Below, one piece after another: positions 40,166 through 51,770 of a stretch of 64,000 nucleotides of DNA (position 1 is the first letter of the stretch; every line of letters begins with the position of its first letter). The position numbers and the translations under genes are program-made. The notes below the pieces were generated by a model. That model was not told where the DNA came from, searched no databases, and worked only from the letters and a program-made list of their open reading frames with translations. The DNA comes from Candidatus Tisiphia endosymbiont of Dascillus cervinus. Lineage in GTDB: Bacteria; Pseudomonadota; Alphaproteobacteria; Rickettsiales; Rickettsiaceae. The stretch covers positions 806,001-870,000 of the forward strand of contig NZ_OZ032146.1 of assembly GCF_964026405.1 (NCBI RefSeq), read 5' to 3'.

Positions 40166-42525
40166 TTATAGAGAACCACTATAGGGTAATGATTTTACAT
40201 AGTTTTCCATAAATTCCCAATCTAGTGTTCCCTGTCGTGTTGTTGGTAATTTAACTCTTGCACTATTGACAATATTCTTCCCATATTTTCTACCAAAAGA
40301 ATATCTGTATCTTTCCAGATCAAGCACAGTTACTAAAAACATGGCATTATACTTATTTAATTTCTGATTATAACCTAAGGTTAATGTCGTGGAACCAATA
40401 AAATCAAATGGTTGGTAACTTGTGTATCCAATCGAACCCTGTCCATCGCCTATAAATACTATACTATTGCCTTTGGAGATTAGATTATCAACTGTTACAA
40501 CTTTTTCCATAACACCGTTATTGGTCTTTTTAGCTCCTATGTAAAAAACATCCTCTCCACTAGTTAACAGTACTGAAGCATTACCGCATTTAGCTTTTTC
40601 TAAAATTCCAAATATGTCTGAAATGTAGAAATATTGCCAATTTGCAGTTTCTAAACTAATATCCTGATTAGAAGATATACTATCTGTTGCAAGTTGTATA
40701 TAGTTATTCAGAAATAGGAATCCAACATAATCTTTAATAGTTTTAATAAAGTCATTTTCCGTTAAGTTGGTGTAATCTGTTTCCATATACGCTTCGGCAC
40801 ACCATTCTTGTTCCGCGGTAACATTATTTATTATACTTATACCAGCAACACTCTCTTTATTAATGTATTTTTCTAACCAAAAATCTTTTATATTCTTCCA
40901 GCAATCATTCTTGTCAATTCTACCGCTATTTTTTTGTTTTACAAATCCATCATTTTTAAAATAACCAAAAAAAGTTTTTTTATTTTTTTAAATGTGTATA
41001 GTGTGCCTTAAGAACTAATATACAACTATTAACGTTGATTGGATGGAATAAATCGTTTGGCATAGAAAAAACCGCCTCTAAACTATGCTTCTCTAGCAAT
41101 CTTTTTTTAACTTCAATTACTTTACTAGCTTCAGAAACAACCGTGGACATTTGACAAATAGCAACACAAATGCCACCTTTAGTCAAACATTCTAAAGTAT
41201 TCTCTATGAACTCTAATTGTTCATCAGCGTTTCCATCTTGGTAAGGTGGATTTAAAAAGCCTTTTGTTGGCTTTTGTTCTTTTATTATTTTTTTGTTCTT
41301 CTCATCAAAACAACTACCATATAAAATATGACTTTTACCATCTCCTCTCATCATCATATTAGAGCAAGCATGAGAAAACATATCAGCTCTTTTCTCGATG
41401 CCAATTAATTGGCTTGATTTTATCTTTTTATGTTTATCTGTATTATTTCCTGCTTTTTTAAGCATGTAATTCATTGCAGCTACTAAAAAACCAGCCGTTC
41501 CACAACAAGGATCAAAAACAATATCATCAGTGCTTAATTCTGCGATATCACAAAAGAAATCTGTAATATGGCAGGGGGTTAATACAAGACCAGTTTTTTT
41601 GTCACTTCCAGCATATCTTATAAATTGGGTATAAAATTTTCCTAAAATATCAAATTGACTTTCATCAATATGGGGTAAAATATCTTGATTGATAGATAAA
41701 ATAAAATCCCTCAAAAGGGTGTTTTTCTCATCTTTCTTTGTCTTTTTATTGTAAATTATATCAGAACTAAAATCATTATTGTTTCTAAATTTCGAGTATT
41801 CTAAAATTATAATTTGTCTTTTCTCAGAATCTAAATCATTTTGCTTCAAAACACTTTCACAAGCAGATAATAGGGCTTCAGTTAGCTCTTTGTTGGATGT
41901 GTAATATTTGTAGCTACTCAAAAAGGGAGCATATTGCAATGCAATTAAAATTGCACTTATTAACGTACATCTTTCGACTTATGGTATAGAATAATTATGC
42001 AAAAATGAATTATATTCTATTGCTTTCTTAATAAGCTCTTCTTCTGCAAATGGCTTAGATTGCTGTTTGATAATATTTTCAATCTCTATGGATTTTAGAA
42101 AAATATTGTCGAGCATACCCTTATAGGTATAATGTTGTTTTAACCACAAAAAAGTTGAGATTTTTTGCTCTATTTCATTTTGTCCACTAACTGCAATAGC
42201 GATTATATTAAAAGCATCTTTTAAATAACAAGTATATAATAAAACACCATCTACAGCATAATCTTTATATAGGTTTCTATTTTTACTTTCATGTTGTGAT
42301 ATGCTTGCCTTGCATTCTATGACAATTAAATTATCCGGATTATTTTTAAAAGATATAATAAATTCTAGACGTCCTGCACCATTACCACTTTTTGAAGAAT
42401 TTTTTAGTAATTTATCTATTTTGGGATTTATTGATGATTGCTCTTCTATTATAAGGTTATCATCATAATAACCTTTCTCTCGTAATAGATTCCTAACAAT
42501 ATTTTCAGTTATACGTTCATTTAAC
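40166..42525 (-). pseudogene. Fused restriction nuclease-methylase-specificity gene, dead
   Basis: One long gene read in three pieces. Piece 1 (from MLNERITENIVRNLL at 42525) has a PD-(D/E)xK-like core GRLEF...NLIVIECKAS and ends at an in-frame TAA (41979-41981), followed in frame by VERCTLISAILIALQYAPF. Piece 2 is an N6-adenine methylase with motif I FDPCCGTAGFLVAAM and motif IV LNPPYQDG. An A run near 40983-40989 has one extra A, ending it early. Piece 3 (continuing NKKTFFGYFKNDGF... to 40166) resembles a type I specificity domain. Restored, it would be about 785 residues, like type IIG/BcgI-type enzymes. The 42572 Met upstream is encoded by a RepB end. Confidence 0.85.
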
Positions 42526-42541
42526 ATAAAAGCCAATAAAT

Positions 42542-42686
42542 TAGACTTCTTTCGAAACTCACTTATGTGCAAGGGTTTGAAGGAGACACTTCACCTTGAA
42601 CCGTAGCATACTTGAATGTACGTGAGGAGTAGAGTGTCGGTATCATGTACAAATCACCAGCAGAAATAGAGTTTCGAAAGAAGTTA
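42542..42686 (-). repeat. RepB MITE-like element, copy 3
   Basis: An inverted, diverged copy of RepB: one end tagacttctttcgaaact, the other gtttcgaaagaagtta. Central parts such as gggtttgaaggagac and gtacaaatcaccagcagaaa match the other copies. It directly abuts the restriction pseudogene and adds an artificial N-terminus (HISEFRKKS) to its reading frame. Confidence 0.78.
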
Positions 42687-42826
42687 TTGAACCACAATAC
42701 CCTATAGATTCGTTATAGCTAACTCGAATAGATTCCTGATCTAGAACATATAATGGATTAACTATAAAACTCATCCTTCCCGCATGACAATATATCACAA
42801 AAATCAACTACACTAATAGATATATG

Positions 42827-42872
42827 CAAATTATTTGATAAATTTTTTATAAAATCATCGACAAATCAATAA
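42827..42872 (-). repeat. Fragment of an IS982 5' coding end at the miaA 3' end
   Basis: The stretch caaattatttgataaatttt then ttataaaatcatcgacaaat closely matches the IS982 transposase start region at about 35190-35227 (caaattattttccaaattct then ttataaaatcgtcgacaaaa). The stop codon of miaA lies inside it, so an old IS fragment supplies the end of miaA. Confidence 0.6.
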
Positions 42873-43761
42873 TCAACTCTTCAAATTGCTGATTATTAGA
42901 ATATTGTAGAGTTATCTTGTCTTGTATTTGGTTTTTGAACCAAGTAATTTGCCTTTTTGCGTATTGCCTAGTCTTAATTTGTGCTAGATTTATGGCATTT
43001 TGCAAAGTAATTTCATTATTTAAATAACATAATATTTCCCGTAGACCAATGGTTTTTATTGCAGAAGAATATATATCAGGAAAATCTTTTTTAATTTGAG
43101 CTACTTCTTCAATTGCTCCTTCATTAAATAATTTTTCTAACCTAGTATTACATGTTTGATAAAGAAATTCCCTCTTTGGATGTAGAAAAATTACCTTAAA
43201 ATCAAATGCTGGAAGAATAGATTTATTTTGTAAACTTTGGAAAGCAAATATAGATTGCCCGGTTTCCATAAATACTTCATAGGCTCTTATAACCCTTTGA
43301 GTGTCGTGTTCATTTAACTTCTGAACAGCTAGGTTATCTAGCTCTTTTAGTTTATAAAAAAACTGGGTCGAACCAATCTTAGAGTGTAGCTCTCTAACAT
43401 ATTGCCTAATTTTAGGAGATATTGATGGTATTTCATTATAACCAAAAAGTAATGAATTAATATATAACCCAGTACCACCAACAATTATTGGTAACTTGCC
43501 TCTACTACGAATGTCTGTAATTTTCTCAAGAGCATAATTTATATATTGTATTACCGAAAATTCTTGTTCTATAGATAAAAAATTATAAAGATGATAAGGA
43601 ATCTCATTACGGTATATTTGTGATGGCGAGGCAGTAATAATGGGAATCTGCCTATATATCTGCATAGAATCACAGTTAACTATCTCAGCATTATATATTT
43701 TAGCTAAATAATGTGCCAAATAAGACTTGCCACTAGCGGTAGGTCCACATATAACTAACAT
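42847..43761 (-). CDS. miaA: tRNA dimethylallyltransferase
   Basis: MiaA prenylates A37 of tRNAs that read UNN codons. It has the P-loop [39 protein letters not shown], the [17 protein letters not shown] segment, and the C-terminal [17 protein letters not shown] chose Met 43761 as the start (305 residues) rather than the upstream Met at 43821, because the family starts just before the P-loop. The last few codons come from an IS982-like fragment. Confidence 0.93.
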   Translation of the reverse strand: MLVICGPTASGKSYLAHYLAKIYNAEIVNCDSMQIYRQIPIITASPSQIYRNEIPYHLYNFLSIEQEFSVIQYINYALEKITDIRSRGKLPIIVGGTGLYINSLLFGYNEIPSISPKIRQYVRELHSKIGSTQFFYKLKELDNLAVQKLNEHDTQRVIRAYEVFMETGQSIFAFQSLQNKSILPAFDFKVIFLHPKREFLYQTCNTRLEKLFNEGAIEEVAQIKKDFPDIYSSAIKTIGLREILCYLNNEITLQNAINLAQIKTRQYAKRQITWFKNQIQDKITLQYSNNQQFEELIIDLSMIL

Positions 43762-44299
43762 CGAGTAAATAATTTCTTTTGTGTAAGTTAGCTTGATCTT
43801 TATATATATTACGTTGATCAACTCAAGCTTTTATCAAAGCATTATATTGCAAATCTGTATTCTATCTTTCATTTTCAGACGAAACTCTTACATATTCAAC
43901 CAATATTCGTAAAACATAATATTTTTTATTCATACATTATACCAAAACGGCAAAGTTTGTCGTATAGTTTTTTTGCCCTTTTTGTATATTTTTTGTTCTC
44001 TAACTCAGATGTCTGATAAACACATGTTATATATACTGCTTGTAAATGAAGAGCTAGGCAGTAGCAAAGTCGAGCTGTTAGGTGTACATGAGTAACGGAG
44101 CAGCTTCGATCTTTGGTCGCAGGAACACCAATTCTTGAAGTTCACCGAGTATATATATTAATATTCAAAAAAATATTCTATTTCTCTAGCATTTGTTATA
44201 AAATTGTATACGAGACACTATCAAAGATAGAAGTTGACGAGAAGTTTTGTTTAATTGTTTACCACTTAGTAAGATTTCGCCATTCAGGTTCTAAAAGTA
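43762..44299. repeat. Gap with RepD element upstream of miaA
   Basis: About 540 bp. A full RepD copy lies at about 44030-44155 (ends atatatactgcttgtaaatg and, reversed, atatactcggtgaacttcaa). The rest is AT-rich without a recognisable gene. A 64-codon frame at 44113-44307 is chance and partly inside RepD. Confidence 0.6.
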
Positions 44300-44670
44300 A
44301 TATGTGAAGCACTAGAGCTTGGCAATATTACTTTTAGACAGTTAACATCTTTGGTAGGTCTTGCTCCTTTTGCTAGAGAAAGCGGTAGTTATAAAGGTAG
44401 AAGAAGTATTTTTGCAGGTAGAGGTAATCTTCGAAGAATTCTTTATATGGCTGCAGTAGCTGCCTTACGATGTAATAAGCGTTTACGTAATTTTTATGAC
44501 CACTTAATTGCTAAACATAAACCAGCAAAAGTTGCTCTTGTTGCTGTTATGCGTAAATTACTAGCTTTTATGCACTCTATTGTCAAAAATAATTCTTCTT
44601 GCAATGAAAATTTATGTTAAGTTATTATTTTCTTATTGACTTCCATTACGGATGCTGAGGTTATAATAGC
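44300..44670 (+). pseudogene. IS110-family transposase, C-terminal remnant
   Basis: Only the C-terminal Transposase_20 domain remains: LELGNITFRQLTSLVGLAPF, then ARESGSYKGRRSIFAGRGNL and RRILYMAAVAALRCNKRLRN, ending NENLC at 44620. The N-terminal DEDD domain is absent. The flank after the stop (44617-44670) matches, in inverted orientation, the relics at 33013-33080 and 35649-35915. Confidence 0.85.
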
Positions 44671-44751
44671 ATAATACCTCGAAATATTAAAGCCAATTCG
44701 GGATAAGACTTCTATTATGGGAAACGTGCTTTTCTTTAAGTTCATAGTAAT

Positions 44752-46161
44752 CTAGTTTTGCAGTATTTTCATTAACAGACTAAGTTCCTCACGAAATTCT
44801 GTATCAATTTCACATAATTCTTCTACTTTTTTGATAGCATGCATTATTGTAGTATGATCTTTCTTACCAAATTTCTTACCGATATCAGTAAGGCTTTTTG
44901 GGGTTAATGTTTTACTTAAATACATAGCTACTTGCCTTGGTCTAGCTATTGAGCGAATACGTCTAGGAGAAGACATATCAGAAAATTTAATATTATAACG
45001 ATCAGCTACTTTTCTTTGAATATCTTCAATCGTTATAATTCTTTCATTGGAACGTAGTAAGTCACGTAAAATATTTTGGGTATTTTCTAAAGTTATCTCT
45101 CTACCAACTAAAGTTGAATGAGCAATAACTTTATTAAGAGCCCCCTCTAACTCTCTGACATTTGACGTTATTTTTGATGCTAAGAATTCTACAACATTTT
45201 TAGGTATGTGAATATTCATCTGTTCAAGCTTAGATTCTAATATCCCCAATCTTAGTTCATAAGTAGTACTGTGAACATCTGCAACCAAGCCCCAACCAAG
45301 CCTAGACTTAATCCGCTCTTCAATATTATCTAAATCTGACGGTGAACGGTCACATGATATAACCATTTGACGATTATTATCAATCAAAGCATTGAAAGTA
45401 TGAAAAAACTCTTCTTGAGTACTATCTTTACCAGATATAAATTGAATATCATCGATCATTAGCACGTCAACTGAACGAAATTCTTCTTTAAATGACATAA
45501 CATCTTTATTACGAAGTGCTTTGATGAATTGATACATAAACTTTTCTGCCGACATGTAAATTACTTTGCGAGTCGGGTTATTATGTCTTATATACCAAGC
45601 AATAGCATGCATTAAGTGTGTCTTACCAAGACCAACACCCCCATACAAAAATAAGGGGTTAGATTCAGCTACGGCACTTTCTGATTCAGCAACTGCTCTA
45701 GAGGCTGCATATGCTAACTCATTTGGTCCACCAACTACAAAATTTTCAAAAGTAAATCGTAAGTCTAATGCTGAAAAAATGCCTTCGGAATTGAGATCCA
45801 TTCCTTCTTTTATTGATGGAATTTTTGCTAAATATTCAGGTATATTTGGATTTTGTTCTAGTAATTCTTTAGTAACTATCTCAATTGATTTAATATCTTT
45901 GTCATAAGACTGCCAAGATTGCAATATATCACATGCATATTTTGATTTTATCCAATCTCGGATAAAATTTGTTGGTGTAGAAAGTATAACAGTAGTAGTA
46001 GAAGCTTCTAGAAAGTTAATCTTACTGAACCAACTTTTATACAAAGACTCACCGTAATGTTTATTAAGATCAGAACACACATGCTGCCAAATATCTCTAT
46101 AATGAGCTACTTCCTTTTCTACAGTCAATTGATTTTGGTTAGTATTCACAGAACTTGCCAT
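44752..46161 (-). CDS. dnaA: Chromosomal replication initiator DnaA
   Basis: DnaA (469 residues) binds and opens oriC. Domain I is at residues 18-90 and the AAA+ core has Walker [20 protein letters not shown] (about 169-187) and Walker [16 protein letters not shown]. The C-terminal DNA-binding domain ends with the DnaA signature [20 protein letters not shown]. It overlaps the rhodanese gene by 16 bp. I see no DnaA-box cluster in the flanks, so oriC does not appear to be here. Confidence 0.97.
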   Translation of the reverse strand: MASSVNTNQNQLTVEKEVAHYRDIWQHVCSDLNKHYGESLYKSWFSKINFLEASTTTVILSTPTNFIRDWIKSKYACDILQSWQSYDKDIKSIEIVTKELLEQNPNIPEYLAKIPSIKEGMDLNSEGIFSALDLRFTFENFVVGGPNELAYAASRAVAESESAVAESNPLFLYGGVGLGKTHLMHAIAWYIRHNNPTRKVIYMSAEKFMYQFIKALRNKDVMSFKEEFRSVDVLMIDDIQFISGKDSTQEEFFHTFNALIDNNRQMVISCDRSPSDLDNIEERIKSRLGWGLVADVHSTTYELRLGILESKLEQMNIHIPKNVVEFLASKITSNVRELEGALNKVIAHSTLVGREITLENTQNILRDLLRSNERIITIEDIQRKVADRYNIKFSDMSSPRRIRSIARPRQVAMYLSKTLTPKSLTDIGKKFGKKDHTTIMHAIKKVEELCEIDTEFREELSLLMKILQN

Positions 46162-46541
46162 GGTAAATTATTTTGTTTCCAACCAGCTCCATTACCTCCT
46201 CCTTCAAAACCATCAACGATGTTGTAGCATTTTGTATAACCTAAACCACCAGCACACAAGACCGCTTCATGAGATCGGGCACCTGAACGACAAAGGAATA
46301 ATACATTATTTTTATTACTGACTTTCGACATAAACTGGTTGTTAAATTCACGATTTAATGACATATCAGGTAATAAACGCCAGCTAAGAAAAAGTACTTG
46401 ATATTTATCAAGCTTTGGAATACCTATTTTTTGCCATTCTTCAGTAGTTCTAATATTAACAACAATGGTACACTCATCCATTTCTAGCAACTTATAAGCT
46501 TCTAAGGAAGATATATTTTTGATACTTATAGGCATCTGCAT
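46146..46541 (-). CDS. Rhodanese-like domain protein
   Basis: A 131-residue single-domain rhodanese. Active-site loop [14 protein letters not shown] with the catalytic Cys at about residue 84. CH2A-like N-terminal motif [17 protein letters not shown]. The substrate is unknown; such proteins handle sulfane sulfur. It overlaps the dnaA start by 16 bp, so dnaA translation may be coupled to it. Confidence 0.9.
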   Translation of the reverse strand: MQMPISIKNISSLEAYKLLEMDECTIVVNIRTTEEWQKIGIPKLDKYQVLFLSWRLLPDMSLNREFNNQFMSKVSNKNNVLFLCRSGARSHEAVLCAGGLGYTKCYNIVDGFEGGGNGAGWKQNNLPWQVL

Positions 46542-46688
46542 TTTTTTGAATATATTAAAATTTATTGAATAAGAACAAGATTTAGACTAATTGAGTATAT
46601 ACTACTTAATATACAGTTTACATTTTATATTTGGTAATTGTCAAACTATCTGAATCATATTATGATATTTTTTTATAAGATTATCAAT

Positions 46689-46958
46689 ATGGACTATTTA
46701 AAAAAAGCATTCCTAGCTAAAAAATTACTATACCAAAGCAAAAATCGTGGTTGCAAAGAAACCGGGTTAATATTAGGTAAATTTGCTGAACAATTTCTTG
46801 CTAATATGGATATAGATAGTTTAACAGATTTTGCTTTAATACTTAATCAAAATGATATAGATATTTATGATTGGATTACCAATAAAATAACTCCTCCTGT
46901 TCACTTAAATTCAAAAGTGATGTTACAAATACTTAATTTTGATATTAACCGCCTATAA
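46689..46958 (+). CDS. sdhE: FAD assembly factor SdhE
   Basis: An 89-residue YgfY/Sdh5-family protein that helps insert FAD covalently into succinate dehydrogenase. The diagnostic RGxxE motif is present (KNRGCKETGLILGKF), as is the helical bundle ending LNQNDIDIYDWI. I chose the ATG at 46689; an upstream TTG frame adds 17 unlikely residues. It lies 12 bp before mfd, the same sdhE-mfd adjacency found in many alphaproteobacteria. Confidence 0.88.
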   Translation: MDYLKKAFLAKKLLYQSKNRGCKETGLILGKFAEQFLANMDIDSLTDFALILNQNDIDIYDWITNKITPPVHLNSKVMLQILNFDINRL

Positions 46959-46970
46959 GCTTAATAAACA

Positions 46971-49900
46971 ATGATACAACAACCTCTACCACTCAGTGCA
47001 AAAAGTTTTTTTGCTAATGAGTATTTCTCAAATAAACCAACTAAGAATATTTTACTTATTTTTGCCAGTGAAGATAATGCAATTAATAGCCATAAACAAT
47101 TATTATTTTTTGCACAAAGCATTAAGACTAGTAATATATTATATTTTCCTAGTTTTGATACTATACCATATGATCGCATTTCGCCCCAGTCTAACATTTT
47201 ATCAGAAAGAGCTAATGCACTAAGTTATTTAGCAACTAATAATGAAAAAAAATTGGTAGTTACTAATGCGGTGAATTTACTGAGCAAATTACCACCTTCG
47301 GAATTCTTAGTTAAGTCTTTTCTGAAATTACATAATAAAATGAAGTTTTCAGCGGGCAAGCTCGCCGAATTCCTAGTACATAATGGTTTTACAAGGAGTA
47401 GTAGTAGCATTGATAGTGGTGAATTTTCAGTAAGAGGAGAGATAGTAGATATAATTTTGCCAGGGTATAAGGGCTATCGTATTAATTTTAGTTGGGATCA
47501 CATAGAGTCAATAAGAGAATTTGATATTGATAGTCAAATTTCTACTAATAGCTGTACGGAGTTAATAATTAATTCTGCCAGTGAGGTAATATTAAATCTA
47601 GAAACAATAAAGAATTTTAGAGATAATTATCTAAAAGCTTTTGGTGTTAATTACGTGAATAGCCCTTTATATGAATCAGTAATTGAAGGAAAAAAATTTC
47701 AAGGATATGAACATTTATCTCCTTTATTCTATAATTCTTTCAGTAGCTTAATTAATTATTTAGATGACCCTATTATTATTTATGATAATTTGTCGTTACA
47801 ATCAATTATTGAGCAGGAGAATAATTATACAGATCTTTACAGATCGCGGATTGAGTCTAACAAAATAAAATTAAACACATTCTATCCTGCATTGCCTCCT
47901 GAGCAGATTTACTTTACCAGTAAAGAAATACAAACTTTACTAGAACAGGATAAGAATATTTTAATTAGTCCTGAAGATTCATCTTATGCATATTCATTAG
48001 AAAAAATTATTGCAACTAGTTTTATTGAGGATAAGACAGTTTTTGATAAGCTATTTGAGATTATAGAGAACAATAATACTAAAATACCAATTATTTTTTG
48101 TCAGTCTAAAAGTAATTTGGAAAGACTGAAGAGCTTGATAAATAGCTACTCACGAGAAATATATCGAGATAGACAATCTACAACAGGCAAAAATTGGTGT
48201 GATAAATCTTGCATATGTCCAACTTAGTCAAGGATTTTATAGTGATAAATATTTGTTTATTGCAGCTCACGATATTTTAGGAAAAAGTGCGGTAAACGTT
48301 CGCCAGCAAGGTGCTAAACGTAAGCTTAAAAACATTCTAATGGAATTAGATAATTTAGGCGAAGGGGAGTTAGTTGTTCATAAGGATCATGGTATTGGTC
48401 AATTTCTTAATGTTGAAACACTAGATGTTAAAGGCAAAGCTCATGATTTCCTAAAAATTTTATATGAGAATAATGATAAATTATATATTCCTGTTGAGAA
48501 TATAGAGCTAATTAAGAAATATGGTAGTAGTGAAGCACAGCTAGCCAAGTTAGGTAGCAGTAGCTGGCAAAGAAGTAAGGCTAAGCTCAAGAATCGTATT
48601 ACAGAAATTGCCGAGCAATTATTAGCAATAGCCGCTAAGAGGAAATTAACTGTAACTAATCCAATAGAGTTTGATCATGAAGAATATGACAAATTCTGTC
48701 AGAGATTTAAATATACCGAAACTGAAGATCAATTAAATGCCATAAATGATATTAGAAAAGATTTTGACTCAGGTATTTTAATGGATAGATTAATTTGTGG
48801 TGATGTTGGTTTTGGAAAAACTGAAGTGGCAATAAGGGCAACTTTTATGGTAGCTAAATCAAACTGTGACGCAAACTGTGACGTCTCCCCTCAAGTAGCC
48901 ATTGTCGTACCAACTACTATTCTAGGTAAGCAGCATTATTTAAGATTTCGTAAAAGATTTAAGGATTTAGGGCTGAATATAGTACAATTATCTAGCCTAG
49001 TTACCAATAGTGAGGCTAAAATTGTTAAAGAACAAATCAAAAAGGGTACAGCTAATATAATAATTGGTACACATGCCTTGCTGAGTAAGAATATAGAATT
49101 TAGTAACCTCAGATTATTAATAATTGATGAAGAACAACATTTTGGTGTTGCTCAAAAGGAACATTTAAAGAAACTAAGAACTACAATGCATGTTCTATCT
49201 CTTTCGGCAACACCAATTCCTCGTACAATGCAGATGTCTATGGTAGGGCTGAAAGACCTTAGTATCATTGCCACACCACCGATTGATAGGCTAGAAGTTC
49301 GGACAATAGTTATGCCGTTTGATCCGGTGATTATTAGAGATGCTTTACTTAGAGAACGTTTCCGTGGTGGTAGAAGTTTCTATGTAGTGCCTAGAATTAA
49401 GGACATTCCGGATATAGAGAAATACTTACAGGAGGTTGTACCTGAACTAAAGTACAAAGTTGCTCATGGCCAAATGCCAGCTGCCAAAGTAGATGAGATT
49501 ATGAGTGAATTTTGTGATGGTAAGTTTGACATACTTGTTTCTACCACAATAATTGAGTCAGGTATAGATATTGCCGAAGCTAATACAATGATTATTCATA
49601 AATCTGATATGCTTGGTTTGAGTCAGTTATATCAGCTCAGAGGTAGGATAGGACGAAGTAAAGTCAGAGGTTATGCCTATTTAACCTTAGCTAATTATAA
49701 GAAAATGACCGCACATTCAATAAAACGGCTAGAAATAATGCAAAGTAGCTGTACTCTTGGTTCTGGTTTTACCATTGCCAGCCATGATATGGATTTACGT
49801 GGTTTTGGCAATTTAGTAGGAGAAGAGCAGTCTGGGCAGATTAAAGAAGTAGGAGTGGAGCTTTATCAGGAGATGTTAGATGAACAAATAGCAATTCTTA

Positions 49901-50364
49901 AGGATGAAGTTATTGAGCAGCCAAAAGCTTTTGTGCCAATAATTAATTTGGGATTACCTGTTTTCATTTCTGACAATTATATTGCAGATTCTGCTCTTAA
50001 ACTAAGTTTGTACAGAAGAGTTGGAAATTTAATTGATGATGTAGATATTGAAAATTTTAAGGACGAAATGGTTGATCGTTTTGGTCCTATCCCATCAGAA
50101 TTTAATAATCTACTTAATATAGTAAAAATAAAGCATAAATGCAGTAAGCTTAATATTGAAAATTTAGACTCTGGTGATCGAGGATTTGTTTTAAAATTTT
50201 ATAAAGAAGCAGATATAGCTGATAAGGTTAGGAATTTTGTTATAAAACATCCTCAGCAAACCAAAATAAAACCGGATACTAAGTTAGTATTTACCAAAAC
50301 ATTGGTAGGAAAAGATATTATAGAGGAAGCGAATAGTCTGTTGGAGCAATTATTGGTTGCATAA
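46971..50364 (+). pseudogene. mfd: mfd (transcription-repair coupling factor), frameshifted
   Basis: Mfd displaces stalled RNA polymerase and recruits UvrA. The first 405 or so residues (UvrB-like damage domains) read normally to RDRQSTTGK. There an A run (48189-48193, five A) has one base too many, and the zero frame stops soon after (CICPT). Removing one A continues as [20 protein letters not shown] and runs to 50364. The second part has the RNA-polymerase-interacting domain ([16 protein letters not shown]), helicase Walker [41 protein letters not shown] and the TRG motif region. Without the shift the length is a normal 1130 residues. It is either a true lesion or a homopolymer error. Confidence 0.92.
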
Positions 50365-50400
50365 TATCATATAGGGCGAAAAGGAATTAAAATTAGGAAA

Positions 50401-51738
50401 GTGAGTAAAATTAAAAAGCAATATATATGTACAAATTGTGGTAATAGTACATCAAAATGGGCGGGACAATGTTTTGATTGTGGCTTATGGGGAGCGATTG
50501 AGGAAGAGGTAATTAGTCAAGTACAAGTTAGGTTAGGCAATAAACAACAAATACAAAAGCTTGATGGTGTCGTTGTGGAATCATTACGTACTCCTACGCC
50601 TATAAATGAATTAAATAGAGTGTTGGGTGGCGGGTTGGTTTCCTCTTCGGCAATTTTAATTGGTGGTGATCCTGGAATTGGTAAATCAACTTTATTATTA
50701 CACTTAGTGGCAGGTTCTTTTTGTGATAAAATTAGAATGAATTGCTTATATATAACTGGTGAGGAATCCATTGACCAAATAAAGCTAAGAGCCTTAAGAT
50801 TAGGTCTTAATAATGAAACAACATCTATCTTAGCTGCCACTAATATCGAAGATATTATCTCAACTATTGATGCTGATAAGAACAATATTGATTTGGTAGT
50901 AATCGATTCAATTCAGACAATGGTAACTCGCACACTATCATCACCACCTGGCACTATTTCGCAGATTCGGGCCTGTGCTAATGAATTAGTTAGCTATGCT
51001 AAGCAAAATAATATTATTATTTTACTTAGCTGTCATGTGACAAAAGATGGACAATTAGCTGGTCCTAAGTTACTCGAACATCTTGTTGATACCGTACTAT
51101 ATTTTGAAGGTGATCCTAATAGTCATTTTCGTATTTTGCGTTCTATTAAAAATAGATTTGGTGGAATAGGAGAAATCGGTGTTTTTGAGATGACTGCTAG
51201 TGGTCTTATGGAAGTCTCTAGTCCTTCCGAGCTATTTCTGATGAAAAGGGATAAAAATGTTAGCGGAACAACAGTATTTGCTGGAATTGAAGGATCTAGA
51301 CCGTTATTAATTGAGATTCAGGCATTAATTGCCCCTTCCAATATGCCAATGCCAAGACGTTCGGTTGTAGGATGGGATTTAAATAGATTATCAATGATAA
51401 TAGCTGTACTTAATGTACGGTTTGGTCTTAACTTAACTTCTAAGGAAGTATATTTAAGCGTTGCTGGTGGGCTTAAAATTTCAGAACCAGCTTCAGACTT
51501 AGCTGTTGCAGCTGCTTTAATTTCTGCAGCAAATAATAAAGCTGTGCTAGAACATAGTGTTTTTTTTGGAGAAATTGGTTTATCTGGTGAAATAAGAAAA
51601 GTCAATGCAGCAGAAATGAGAATAAAAGAAGCAACGAAATTAGGATTCAATAAATTAATTTGCTCCAAACTTGAAAAGTTAAGTAATAACCTAATTTGCC
51701 CAATTAGTAATATACAAGAATTGAAAGAGTGGATATAG
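50401..51738 (+). CDS. radA: DNA repair protein RadA/Sms
   Basis: RadA (445 residues) is a hexameric helicase that promotes branch migration. The zinc finger CTNCGNSTSKWAGQCFDCG is at residues 10-28. Walker A: IGGDPGIGKSTLLLHLVA. The RadA-specific KNRFG motif lies in SIKNRFGGIGEIGVFEM. The C-terminal Lon-like domain includes SVAGGLKISEPASDLAVAAA. The start is the GTG at 50401. It follows mfd by 36 bp, so DNA repair functions are clustered here. Confidence 0.95.
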   Translation: MSKIKKQYICTNCGNSTSKWAGQCFDCGLWGAIEEEVISQVQVRLGNKQQIQKLDGVVVESLRTPTPINELNRVLGGGLVSSSAILIGGDPGIGKSTLLLHLVAGSFCDKIRMNCLYITGEESIDQIKLRALRLGLNNETTSILAATNIEDIISTIDADKNNIDLVVIDSIQTMVTRTLSSPPGTISQIRACANELVSYAKQNNIIILLSCHVTKDGQLAGPKLLEHLVDTVLYFEGDPNSHFRILRSIKNRFGGIGEIGVFEMTASGLMEVSSPSELFLMKRDKNVSGTTVFAGIEGSRPLLIEIQALIAPSNMPMPRRSVVGWDLNRLSMIIAVLNVRFGLNLTSKEVYLSVAGGLKISEPASDLAVAAALISAANNKAVLEHSVFFGEIGLSGEIRKVNAAEMRIKEATKLGFNKLICSKLEKLSNNLICPISNIQELKEWI

Positions 51739-51770
51739 TTAAAATTCACACTTATGAAATTCTAATAACC

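Noticed and set aside
44113-44307. 64-codon frame upstream of the IS110 remnant
   Set aside because: It begins inside a RepD repeat, has no resemblance to the IS110 N-terminal domain and no ribosome-binding site.
46542-46688. oriC next to dnaA
   Set aside because: I found no cluster of DnaA-box-like TTATCCACA sequences or typical AT-rich unwinding repeats in the dnaA flanks.
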